Source: Ga0077555 sp041397775 (lineage in GTDB: Bacteria; Pseudomonadota; Alphaproteobacteria; Rhizobiales; Hyphomicrobiaceae). Taken from it: a DNA stretch of 64,000 nucleotides. The DNA is taken from NCBI GenBank assembly GCA_041397775.1, contig JAWKWB010000003.1, forward strand, positions 372,001 to 436,000. The letters are read 5' to 3'. Positions 1-7,710 of this stretch are shown here, in pieces; position 1 is the stretch's first letter; every line of letters starts with the position of its first letter. The translations under genes and the position numbers were made by a program. The notes under the pieces were generated by a model. That model was not told the origin of the DNA. It was given only the letters and a program-made list of their open reading frames with translations, and made no database searches.

Positions 1-206
1 CAGACTATCCGCGCATCACCTGCCCGACGCTGTTTCTCGCCGGCAAGCACGACGGCTTGCGTCCACCCGCCGTCGTCGAGCCGCTGGTGGGGCTCATCGC
101 GGGTGCACGCTTCGAAGCGCTGGAGACGGCGCACTTCATGTCGCAGCAGACGCCCGATCTCGTCATCGACCACATGACGCGGTTCCTGGAGGAGGTGGGC
201 AGTTGA
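1..206 (+). CDS. Alpha/beta hydrolase, C-terminal end (5' truncated by window)
   Basis: Only the last 67 codons are present, reading in from the window edge to TGA. They show the end of an alpha/beta-hydrolase fold: FLAGKHDG carries the likely acid residue of the triad and ETAHFMSQQTPD the likely catalytic His, followed by a final amphipathic helix. The gene lies just upstream of a 3-oxoacid CoA-transferase pair on the same strand, which makes a 3-oxoadipate enol-lactonase (PcaD-like) role plausible; the nucleophile elbow is outside the window, so this is inference from context. Confidence 0.75.
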   Translation, partial: DYPRITCPTLFLAGKHDGLRPPAVVEPLVGLIAGARFEALETAHFMSQQTPDLVIDHMTRFLEEVGS

Positions 207-314
207 CGGCCCTGCGCCGCCGCGTGCTGCGCGGCGGTTGAGCTTCCGCCCGAACCGGCTATTGTCTGCGGCCGGAACCCATAGACACGTCATGCCAATC
301 GAGACACCGCGCCC

Positions 315-1001
315 ATGATCAACAAGATCGTACAATCACTTGCCGACGCCATGGCCGGCATCAAGGACGGCTCGACCGTGCTGCTCGGCGGCTTCGGCGC
401 CGTCGGCCAGCCCAACCAGCTGCTCGACGCGCTGACCGAACAGGGCGCGAAGGACCTCACCGTCGTCGCCAACAATGCGGGCACGGGGCGGACGGGCCTG
501 GCGGGCCTGATGGCGGCGGGCCGCGTGCGCAAGATCATCTGCTCGTTCCCGCGCAGCGCGGGCTCGGTCGTGTTCGAGGAGTTGCACTCGGCGGGCAAGC
601 TGGAGCTGGAACTGGTCGCGCAGGGCACGCTCGCCGAGCGTATCCGCGCGGGTGGCGCGGGCATCCCCGCGTTCTACACGGCCACCGCCTACGGCACCTA
701 TATCGGCGAGGGCAAGGAAGTCCGCACGTTCAACGGCCGCAAGTACATCATGGAAGAGGGGATCAAGGCGGACGTGGCGCTGATCGAAGCGTGGCAGGCG
801 GACCGCTGGGGCAACCTGCGCTTCCGCACCAGCGGGCGCAACTTCAACCCCGTGATGGCGACCGCGGCCGATCTGACGATCTGCCAATCGCAGCATCTCG
901 TGGAACTGGGAGAGCTCGGCCCCGACGACATCCATACGCCCGGCATCTACGTCGATCGCGTGGTTCATATTCCCTACGGCGATCCGCCGCCTGCGCAGTG
1001 A
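315..1001 (+). CDS. pcaI: 3-oxoacid (3-oxoadipate) CoA-transferase subunit A
   Basis: 228 aa. Transfers CoA from succinyl-CoA to a 3-oxo acid together with the B subunit; in the beta-ketoadipate pathway the acceptor is 3-oxoadipate. The N-terminus (MINKIVQSLADAM), the glycine loop VLLGGFGAVGQP and the long NNAGTGRTGLAGLM stretch match family I CoA-transferase alpha subunits of the PcaI type rather than ScoA. Length is normal. It is followed after 63 bp by the B subunit and preceded by a hydrolase end, consistent with an aromatic-degradation operon. The family is certain; the exact substrate is inferred. Confidence 0.88.
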   Translation: MINKIVQSLADAMAGIKDGSTVLLGGFGAVGQPNQLLDALTEQGAKDLTVVANNAGTGRTGLAGLMAAGRVRKIICSFPRSAGSVVFEELHSAGKLELELVAQGTLAERIRAGGAGIPAFYTATAYGTYIGEGKEVRTFNGRKYIMEEGIKADVALIEAWQADRWGNLRFRTSGRNFNPVMATAADLTICQSQHLVELGELGPDDIHTPGIYVDRVVHIPYGDPPPAQ

Positions 1002-1064
1002 TGCGCACCACAGCCTGAGCACACCGAGATATGGCGACCTGATCCAGGATCCAAGGAGCACCCG

Positions 1065-1742
1065 ATGACCGCCATGAAAGCCGCTTCGTCCGCCAGCAAC
1101 ATCATGGGCTGGGACCGCAAGCAGATGGCAGCCCGCCTCGCCCAGGACATTCCGGAGGGGTGGTACGTGAACCTCGGCATCGGCATTCCGCTGCTGGTGG
1201 GCAACTACATCCCGGAGGGGCGCGAGGTCGTCCTGCAGTCGGAGAACGGCATCGTCGGCATGGGGCCGCTGCAGAAGCCGGGCGAACTCGATACGTGGAT
1301 CGTCAATGCGGGCAAGCAGAACGTCACGCTGATGAAGGGCGCGGCGATGGTCTCGCACTCCGACAGCTTCGCGATGATCCGCGGCGGGCACCTCGACCTG
1401 TGCGTGCTGGGTTCGTTCGAAGTTGCGGCCAATGGCGATTTCGCGAACTGGACGACATCGCTGAAGTCGGTGCCGGCCGTCGGCGGCGCCATGGATCTGG
1501 CGGTCGGCGCGCAGCGCATCTGGCTGATCATGGAGCACACGTCGAAGGACGGAAAGCCACGCCTCCTCGAGACGTGCGCCATGCCGTTGACGGCGGTGGG
1601 CGTCGTCAAGCGCGTCTACACCAATCTCGCGGTCGTCGACGTCACCGAGCGCGGCTTCGAGCTGGTGGAGATGAACCCCGAGATCAGCTTCGAGGACCTG
1701 CAGGCGCGCACGGGCGCCAAGCTGCATCGCAAGGATGCCTGA
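1065..1742 (+). CDS. pcaJ: 3-oxoacid (3-oxoadipate) CoA-transferase subunit B
   Basis: 225 aa, normal length for a family I CoA-transferase beta subunit. The catalytic glutamate lies in LQSENGIVGMGP, and GAAMVSHSDSFAMIRGGH is the typical conserved block. An AAGGAG ribosome binding site lies shortly before the ATG. It pairs with the upstream A subunit to form the heteromeric enzyme of the last steps of the beta-ketoadipate pathway (or ketone-body-like 3-oxoacid activation). A perfect hairpin follows the stop codon. Confidence 0.9.
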   Translation: MTAMKAASSASNIMGWDRKQMAARLAQDIPEGWYVNLGIGIPLLVGNYIPEGREVVLQSENGIVGMGPLQKPGELDTWIVNAGKQNVTLMKGAAMVSHSDSFAMIRGGHLDLCVLGSFEVAANGDFANWTTSLKSVPAVGGAMDLAVGAQRIWLIMEHTSKDGKPRLLETCAMPLTAVGVVKRVYTNLAVVDVTERGFELVEMNPEISFEDLQARTGAKLHRKDA

Positions 1743-1751
1743 GGCAGGTTC

Positions 1752-1777
1752 ACGATCACGCCGCAGCGCGTGATCGT
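1752..1777. terminator. Hairpin between convergent genes, possible terminator
   Basis: A perfect 10-bp stem (ACGATCACGC / GCGTGATCGT) with a 6-nt loop starts 10 bp after the pcaJ stop and lies 26 bp before the end of the convergent PcfJ gene. There is no T-run, so an intrinsic terminator is only possible; the position between two converging genes favours transcription termination. Confidence 0.4.
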
Positions 1778-1802
1778 CTGCGTCCGAACGGGGCCGGTGG
1801 TC

Positions 1803-2996
1803 TCAGGCCGGGCCGGTTTCCGCGTCCAGGAGGGGCCGGGCCGGGATGCGCCGGCTGGCGCGGGCGCGCTTTGCGGGCTGGCGGTTTGAGCGGACGGGCC
1901 ACGGCGCCTTGTCGGGATATCCCAGGGCCTCCAGTTCGCCCACGAGCGGCGACCAGAAGTCTGCGAGTGCCGCACGCGCCAGACGCGGTGGCGTGGGCTG
2001 CGCGGAGAGCTTGCGGAACTGCTGGGCGCCGAGCCAGGCGTGGACAGCCTGCCAGATCAGCGGGCTCGCGCGCCGGTTGCGCGGTCCGCGGATCTGGGCA
2101 ATGGCGGGCATCGTGACCTCGTCGGAGCGCAAAGTCAGCTCGACATCGGCGACGGGCTTGCCCTTGCGGCGGACGCTGTAGATCTGGACGCGCCCGTAGC
2201 TCAGGTGCGTGGCGTACTGGTCGAGGCAATTGTCCATCACGACGCTCTCGGTGACGAAATCGGCCGGCGTCTGGAGATGCTCGATGGTCAGGCCGATGAT
2301 TTCGCCGTTCTCGAACCACGGCGCGCGCGGTCCATTGGCAAGGGCGCCTATCAGCTCGACCCGTTTGCGCCAGAGGGCCGTTTCCTCGCTGGCGCGCTTC
2401 CAGCCGATGGCGGGATGCCAGGGCGTGCGCAGGTAGCGATGGCCGTGGAAGCCGGGGGTCTGGCTCGCCCAGGCCCAGGCCAGCATCCAGGCGAGATCCT
2501 CGTCGAGAAACTGCGGTTGCCAGAAGCGCGCTTCCTTCAAGGCCCACAGCGCAAAGGCGCGACCGAGCAGTGCCTGTGCGGCGGCAAGGCGGTCGAGCCA
2601 GGCGCCCGGATCGTCGAGGCCGGCAGACAGGCGCGAGGTTGCGGCGATGGCGAAGGCGTCATCCAGCGGAAAATCGGGAAGCCGGCGTTCCAGTGCCTGC
2701 GGAGGGACGCGCCGGAGCCAATTGGGAAGTCGCAGGGCGGCCGCGATGTCGCGGAGCGGTGCTCCCTCGCGCACCAGCAGCAAGGCGAGGTCGCGGCGGG
2801 CGCCCTGGCCATGGTCGGTGGCGAGCGCAAACAGGAGTGCGGGGAAGCTGTCGGCGAGATCCTCGAATTGCGGGCCTGCGGCGATGAGGCGGGCAATGCG
2901 GGGACGCACGCACGGCTGGAACGCCGCCAGCCGCTGTCGGCGACGATCCTCGAAGCTGCCTCGAGCCTCGAAGGTTCGACATGCTCGCGTTGCCAT
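1803..2996 (-). CDS. PcfJ-domain-containing protein
   Basis: 397 aa from the ATG at 2996 (upstream in-frame extension is arginine/proline-rich low-quality sequence and was not used). The middle shows the PcfJ-like block: VMDNCLDQYA, then GRVQIYSVRRKGKPVADVEL, with the conserved Cys, Tyr and IYS(V/L)R signature. PcfJ-like domains are known from conjugative plasmids of Firmicutes but also occur as orphan chromosomal genes in Alphaproteobacteria; function is unknown. The N-terminal half is helical and Trp/Arg-rich. No plasmid genes surround it. Convergent with pcaJ. Confidence 0.7.
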   Translation of the reverse strand: MATRACRTFEARGSFEDRRRQRLAAFQPCVRPRIARLIAAGPQFEDLADSFPALLFALATDHGQGARRDLALLLVREGAPLRDIAAALRLPNWLRRVPPQALERRLPDFPLDDAFAIAATSRLSAGLDDPGAWLDRLAAAQALLGRAFALWALKEARFWQPQFLDEDLAWMLAWAWASQTPGFHGHRYLRTPWHPAIGWKRASEETALWRKRVELIGALANGPRAPWFENGEIIGLTIEHLQTPADFVTESVVMDNCLDQYATHLSYGRVQIYSVRRKGKPVADVELTLRSDEVTMPAIAQIRGPRNRRASPLIWQAVHAWLGAQQFRKLSAQPTPPRLARAALADFWSPLVGELEALGYPDKAPWPVRSNRQPAKRARASRRIPARPLLDAETGPA

Positions 2997-3100
2997 CCCG
3001 CTTCTCCAACCACACGCACGGCTCACCCATCCCGATATCTGCCATAGCCCCATAAGATGGCGGCGTGCTGGCGGGATTGCGCTTGTCCGGTGACGTTCGC

Positions 3101-3130
3101 GTGAGTGACGGGCACGTGAGCGATGGGCAC
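3101..3130. repeat. Short 15-bp tandem duplication
   Basis: Two adjacent 15-bp units (GTGAGTGACGGGCAC and GTGAGCGATGGGCAC) differ at two positions and are followed by a further partial GTGCG. They lie in the non-coding stretch between the PcfJ gene and the IalB-like gene. No function is evident. Confidence 0.5.
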
Positions 3131-3281
3131 GTGCGTTGGGGGGCGGGGGCAAGGGAAGCCGGCATCCGGGCGACCGTCAACGGCCCGTGCGTGACCGGTC
3201 CGTGCGCCATGGGGGCACGGTCGTGCATGATGTGTTCGTTGCTCGCCTGTCTCTCCCGGGCGTGGTGTGCGCCGGGCGAGG

Positions 3282-3842
3282 TCAGTCGAGGGCCGCGAGC
3301 GCCTTGTCGAAGCCGGCGAGCGAGATCGGGATGCCGATGCCTGCTTCCTCGGTCTGGAAAATGATGAAGACTGCACTCTTGCCTGCCTTCAGCTGCTGGA
3401 CCAGCTTGTCCTCGACCACCACCTGGGCGTAGCAGGCGAAATTCTGGCAGCGCAGGAAGGGGGCGTTGCCGACGTCCTTGCCGTCGATCTTGAGGCCCAG
3501 TCCCGGCGGCAGGAGGATCCCCAGCGGTGCAAAGACACGCAGGACGCGGGTGCCGTTGGAGAACTTCTGGAAATAGACGGTCAATCCGACGTTGTTGCGG
3601 TCCTCTGCGCTCACGCTCTGGACCAGCGCACACGTCTCGTTCTTGGCACCCGGCGCCGGGGGCTTGCAGATGACCTGCCAGTCGCCGTGCTGGGCCTTGA
3701 CGGTGCCCTCCTCGGCATGGGCGCCGATCGTGAACCCGAGGCCTGCAAACAGGGCAATGATCAAAATCAAGGCTGCAGCGGCTGCGTCCCTGGCGCGGCC
3801 ACGCCAAACTTGAGCCAACGGCGTGGGCCTCGGCATCGGCAT
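3282..3842 (-). CDS. IalB-family (invasion associated locus B) exported protein
   Basis: 186 aa. The N-terminus has a positively charged stretch then a hydrophobic helix (AAAALILIIALFAGLGF) ending at GAHAEEG, a likely signal peptide with cleavage after AHA. The mature part has HGDWQVIC, a Cys-containing QNFACYAQVVV and the SAVFIIFQTEEAGIGIPISL ending, which are the conserved blocks of IalB proteins. These are widespread periplasmic or surface proteins in Hyphomicrobiales; in Bartonella the homologue is linked to erythrocyte invasion, elsewhere the role is unknown. Confidence 0.85.
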   Translation of the reverse strand: MPMPRPTPLAQVWRGRARDAAAAALILIIALFAGLGFTIGAHAEEGTVKAQHGDWQVICKPPAPGAKNETCALVQSVSAEDRNNVGLTVYFQKFSNGTRVLRVFAPLGILLPPGLGLKIDGKDVGNAPFLRCQNFACYAQVVVEDKLVQQLKAGKSAVFIIFQTEEAGIGIPISLAGFDKALAALD

Positions 3843-4246
3843 CGCGTATTCCTCAGTGAAGCGGTGTCATGGGTCGGGGGATGCGAATTTATACTGTCAC
3901 TGAAACACCTTACTGCTTCCGGGCCAGCGTCGGAAGGCTGGGCCACGATTCCGGCTAAAGTGGGACTGGACGCCACCTCGTGACCGACGCGGGGCGTCGT
4001 ACTTGCCGTTTGGCACAATTTGCCGCAGCAGTGTAGACTTGAGAACGCTTTGGTGGCTGTGCTCATGTGGCGAAAGTTGGGGCGCCTGCTTTTGCGGCGT
4101 CCCATTTCGCCCATTGCAAGTGGGTGTGGCAAAAAGTTCCGCGACGCGGCTGATCGATTGGACCTGCAGCAGTAAATTCTTGCTGCTTCGTGCGAATCGG
4201 CACCGTGTCGGGGCGAGGAACGCAAACGCGGGTTGGGGACGGCTTG
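3843..4246. other. Divergent intergenic region, no gene seen
   Basis: About 400 bp between the IalB-like gene (minus) and coxB (plus). It is less GC-rich than its flanks. No credible coding sequence; it should hold both promoters, but no strong consensus box could be assigned by eye. Confidence 0.5.
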
Positions 4247-5188
4247 ATGATGACACGCTTGCAACGAGCAGCGTTGGCCAGTGGCCTGAGCGGTATCTTG
4301 GCGATTGTGGCGACGGGGATGGCGCTTGCCGGTACGGGGCAGCCCTCGCCCGGGCAGATCGGCATGCAGGGAGCGGCGACGGACATCGCGGACGCCATCC
4401 ACTGGTTCCATGATTTCGTGAACTTCATCATCATCGCGATCGCGCTGTTCGTCCTGGCGCTGCTGCTGATCGTGATCTTCCGCTTCAACGAGCGCGCCAA
4501 CCCGACGCCGTCGAAGACGACGCACAATTCGCTGCTGGAAGTGGTCTGGACGGTGGTGCCGATCCTGATCCTGGTGGTGATCGCATTGCCGTCGTTCAAG
4601 CTGCTGTTCGCGCAGTACACCTATCCCAAGCCCGATCTCGTCCTGAAGGCGACGGGTAACCAGTGGAACTGGACCTACGCCTATCCCGACCATGCACTGG
4701 CCAATGGCCGCCCTGTGTCGTTCACGTCGATCATCCTCACCGACAAGGAGCGTGAGGAGCGCATCAAGAAGGGCATCCCGGCGCCACGCCTGCTGGCCGT
4801 GGACAACGAGGTCGTCGTTCCCGTCGGCAAGAACGTGCACGTGATCGTCACGGCATCCGACGTCATCCACAACTGGACGGTGCCGTCCTTCGGTTCGAAG
4901 GTCGATGCGGTGCCGGGCCGCACCACGGCGACGTGGTTCCGTGCCCGCCAGGAAGGCATCTACTACGGCCAGTGCTCAGAACTGTGCGGCAAGGACCATG
5001 CGTTCATGCCGATCGCCGTCCGCGTCGTCAGCCAGGGCGTGTTCGATGCGTGGATTGCTGCGCAGAAGGCGCGCGACCGCAAGAAGGCGCAGGAAATCAT
5101 CGAGAAGGCTGCCATCGAGCATGCCAAGAAGCCGGTGGCTGCGATCGGCGAGACCGAGAAGGTCGCGTCGGCGGCAACCACGCGCTGA
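4247..5188 (+). CDS. coxB: Cytochrome c oxidase subunit II
   Basis: 313 aa from the ATG at 4247, which starts a proper signal sequence (MMTRLQRAALASGLSG...GMALA). Two transmembrane helices follow (VNFIIIAIALFVLALLLIV and the WTVVPILILVVIALPS stretch), then the periplasmic cupredoxin domain. The aromatic patch QWNWTY and the CuA ligand set GQCSELCGKDHAFMPI (Cys, Glu, Cys, His, Met) are intact. Receives electrons from cytochrome c in the aa3 oxidase of the inner membrane. Followed by ctaD after 113 bp. Confidence 0.97.
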   Translation: MMTRLQRAALASGLSGILAIVATGMALAGTGQPSPGQIGMQGAATDIADAIHWFHDFVNFIIIAIALFVLALLLIVIFRFNERANPTPSKTTHNSLLEVVWTVVPILILVVIALPSFKLLFAQYTYPKPDLVLKATGNQWNWTYAYPDHALANGRPVSFTSIILTDKEREERIKKGIPAPRLLAVDNEVVVPVGKNVHVIVTASDVIHNWTVPSFGSKVDAVPGRTTATWFRARQEGIYYGQCSELCGKDHAFMPIAVRVVSQGVFDAWIAAQKARDRKKAQEIIEKAAIEHAKKPVAAIGETEKVASAATTR

Positions 5189-5301
5189 ATTCAAGCTGAC
5201 CGGGCGGGGTGAGAGCCCTCCCCGGTCCTCACGGCTCAGTCGCGTGCAGGAGTGTGCGCGCGGCACGTTACGTTTCAACACTCGAGCGAGGCAATCGTTC
5301 C

Positions 5302-6954
5302 ATGGCCAGCAAGTCTCACGAGGCGCATGATCATTCGCACGATCACGATCATGCACCCTATGGCATCAAGCGGTGGCTCTACTCCACCAACCACAAGGAC
5401 ATCGGAACGATGTACCTCATCTTCGCCATGATGGCGGGGGTGATCGGTGGCTTCCTCTCCGTCATGATGCGCCTCGAGCTGCAAGAGCCGGGCATGCAGT
5501 GGTTTGCCAACCCGCACACGTTCAACGTGTTCGTGACGGGGCACGGCCTGATCATGGTGTTCTTCATGGTCATGCCGGCGATGATCGGCGGCTTCGCCAA
5601 CTGGTTCGTGCCGCTGATGATCGGCGCGCCGGACATGGCGTTCCCGCGCATGAACAACATCTCGTTCTGGCTGTTGCCCGCGGCGCTCAGCCTGCTCGTG
5701 ATCTCGATGTTCGTTCCCGGTGCCGGCCCCTGCGAGGTCGGCGGCGACCGGTCGGGCTGCGGTGTTGGCGGCGGCTGGACCGTCTATGCACCGCTGTCGA
5801 CGTCGGGCCATCCCGGACCGGCGATGGATTTCGCGATCCTTTCGCTGCACATCGCGGGTGCCTCCTCGATCCTGGGCGCAATCAACTTCATCACGACCAT
5901 CTTCAACATGCGTGCGCCGGGCATGACCCTGCACAAGATGCCGCTGTTCGCCTGGTCGATCCTGATCACGGCCTTCCTGCTGCTGCTGTCGCTGCCCGTG
6001 CTGGCCGGCGCCATCACCATGCTGCTGACGGACCGCAACTTCGGCACCACCTTCTTCGCGGCCTCGGGCGGCGGTGACCCGCTGCTCTACCAGCATCTCT
6101 TCTGGTTCTTCGGCCACCCGGAAGTCTACATCATCATCCTGCCGGGCTTCGGCCTCGTCAGCCATGTCATTTCGACCTTCTCCCGCAAGCCGATCTTCGG
6201 CTACCTGGGCATGGCCTACGCCATGATCGCGATCGGCTTCGTCGGCTTCGTCGTGTGGGCGCACCACATGTACACGGCCGGCCTCTCGGTGAACGTCCAG
6301 GCCTACTTCGTGTTCGCCACGATGGTCATCGCCGTGCCCACGGGCGTGAAGATCTTCTCGTGGATCGCGACCATGTGGGGAGGATCGATCGCCTTCCGCG
6401 TGCCGATGTTGTTCGCGCTGGGCTTCGTCTTCCTGTTCACGGTCGGCGGTGTCACCGGCGTCATGCTTTCGAACGCCGGCGTCGATCGCGCCATGCACGA
6501 CACGTACTACGTCGTCGCGCACTTCCACTACACGATGTCGTTGGGCGCGCTCTTCACGCTCTTCGCGGGCTGGTACTACTGGTTCCCGAAGATGAGCGGC
6601 TACATGTACAGCGAGCGCATGGGGCAGGCACACTTCTGGCTGACCTTCATCGGCGTCAACCTGACGTTCTTCCCGCAGCACTTCCTGGGGCTGGCCGGCA
6701 TGCCGCGCCGCTACGTCGACTATCCCGACGCCTTCGCCCACTGGAACAAGGTCTCGTCGATGGGCTCCTACCTGTCGGCGCTGGGTGCGCTCGTCTTCTT
6801 TGCCGGCATCGTCGTTGCCTTCATGCGCAAGGAGAAAGCGGCGGACAACCCGTGGGGTGAGGGTGCGACGACGCTGGAGTGGACGCTGTCTTCGCCGCCG
6901 CCGTTCCATTGCTTCGAGACCCTTCCGAAGTTCAAGGGCGATGCTCATCACTGA
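5302..6954 (+). CDS. ctaD: Cytochrome c oxidase subunit I
   Basis: 550 aa from the ATG at 5302 with GCGAGG upstream. The His-rich N-terminus (HDHSHDHDH) is followed by twelve membrane helices. Ligand motifs are present: GHGLIMVF (heme a), FFGHPEVYI (CuB His and cross-linked Tyr), WAHHMY (CuB) and VVAHFHYTM (heme a3 and a). An insertion in the loop after helix III carries two Cys (GPCEVGGDRSGCGVGGG), which I do not recognise from the usual sequence. It is followed by DUF2244 and hemN instead of ctaB/ctaG/coxC. Confidence 0.97.
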   Translation: MASKSHEAHDHSHDHDHAPYGIKRWLYSTNHKDIGTMYLIFAMMAGVIGGFLSVMMRLELQEPGMQWFANPHTFNVFVTGHGLIMVFFMVMPAMIGGFANWFVPLMIGAPDMAFPRMNNISFWLLPAALSLLVISMFVPGAGPCEVGGDRSGCGVGGGWTVYAPLSTSGHPGPAMDFAILSLHIAGASSILGAINFITTIFNMRAPGMTLHKMPLFAWSILITAFLLLLSLPVLAGAITMLLTDRNFGTTFFAASGGGDPLLYQHLFWFFGHPEVYIIILPGFGLVSHVISTFSRKPIFGYLGMAYAMIAIGFVGFVVWAHHMYTAGLSVNVQAYFVFATMVIAVPTGVKIFSWIATMWGGSIAFRVPMLFALGFVFLFTVGGVTGVMLSNAGVDRAMHDTYYVVAHFHYTMSLGALFTLFAGWYYWFPKMSGYMYSERMGQAHFWLTFIGVNLTFFPQHFLGLAGMPRRYVDYPDAFAHWNKVSSMGSYLSALGALVFFAGIVVAFMRKEKAADNPWGEGATTLEWTLSSPPPFHCFETLPKFKGDAHH

Positions 6955-6966
6955 GGAGCGCCGCCC

Positions 6967-7464
6967 ATGGTCGGAATGGTGAATCCCGGCAACCCCGAGA
7001 GCGAGGCGGTCTTCGAGATCTGGCCGCATCGTTCGCTGGGGCGCATCGGAACGATACTCGTCGTCGGTCTGGCGGCGATCGGCTGCGGCCTTGTTGCGGC
7101 GCGAACCGCGACGCAGGCCCTGCCGGTGACGATCTCCGCACTGATGGCCAGCGCCATGCTGGCCGTCGCCTTCTGGAGCAACAATCGCGCCGCCCGCAAG
7201 AGCGAGGCGGTGCGCATCAGTCCAGATCGGGTGATCGTCACGCGAACCGATCGGGCAGGCGGCCCCCGGCAGGTGGCGTGCTTCTCGACGCACTGGGTGC
7301 GTGTCGTCGTGAGCCAGGACCGCGACGTGACCAATCGCCTGACGCTCACAGAAAGCGGCCGCACGCTGTCGATCGCCGAGTTTCTCTCGCCAGAGGAACG
7401 AGGCGATCTTGCCGAGAGCCTGAAGGCGCGGCTGCACGAGGCCCGCAATCGCAGGTTCGCCTAG
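6967..7464 (+). CDS. DUF2244 domain membrane protein
   Basis: 165 aa, 12 bp after ctaD and so co-transcribed with it. Shows the DUF2244 signature near the start (FEIWPHRSLGRIG), two hydrophobic helices (residues about 26-72: TILVVGLAAIGCGLVAA and VTISALMASAMLAVAF) and a basic cytoplasmic tail. The family commonly sits beside cox genes in Alphaproteobacteria, with unknown role, perhaps in oxidase assembly. Its TAG stop is the CTAG start of a long palindromic repeat. Confidence 0.85.
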   Translation: MVGMVNPGNPESEAVFEIWPHRSLGRIGTILVVGLAAIGCGLVAARTATQALPVTISALMASAMLAVAFWSNNRAARKSEAVRISPDRVIVTRTDRAGGPRQVACFSTHWVRVVVSQDRDVTNRLTLTESGRTLSIAEFLSPEERGDLAESLKARLHEARNRRFA

Positions 7465-7535
7465 TGTCCCTTTGACCGCAAAGTCCGTTCGAGGCCCGCA
7501 GAAGAGTGAGGCGGACTGTGCGGTCGGGACACCAG
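7461..7535. repeat. Long imperfect palindrome with CTAGTGT end (copy 1)
   Basis: Left arm CTAGTGTCCC + GACCGCAAAGTCCG and right arm reading (on the other strand) CTGGTGTCCC + GACCGCACAGTCCG form an imperfect hairpin of about 24 paired bases, with a 3-nt bulge and a central loop. The first TAG is the stop codon of the DUF2244 gene. Two related palindromes occur at 56286-56454. Confidence 0.7.
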
Positions 7536-7620
7536 CGATTTTTGGGCACGACCCGAACGTCGAGCGCCGGCCTGAGCTGGCGCCCGGCGCGCGTCCTGGG
7601 GTGATCCGTCGCACACGCAC

Positions 7621-7634
7621 TTGATTGCGCGCAA
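7621..7634 (+). promoter_or_regulatory. FixK/FNR-type box upstream of hemN
   Basis: TTGATTGCGCGCAA fits the rhizobial FixK2 pattern TTG(A/C)-N6-(T/G)CAA and half of the FNR pattern. It lies 76 bp before the hemN start. Oxygen-responsive control of hemN by FNR/FixK proteins is well established in related bacteria, so this is a credible activator site. Confidence 0.55.
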
Positions 7635-7710
7635 ACCAAGCTGTGCCGCCGGCTTGCTAAGAGGAGCGCATCCCCCTCATTGGTATTGGGACGGCGACGG
7701 GAAGACAGGC

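Noticed and set aside
5275..7620. 781-codon open frame on the minus strand
   Set aside because: Antisense of ctaD and DUF2244; no recognisable protein pattern.
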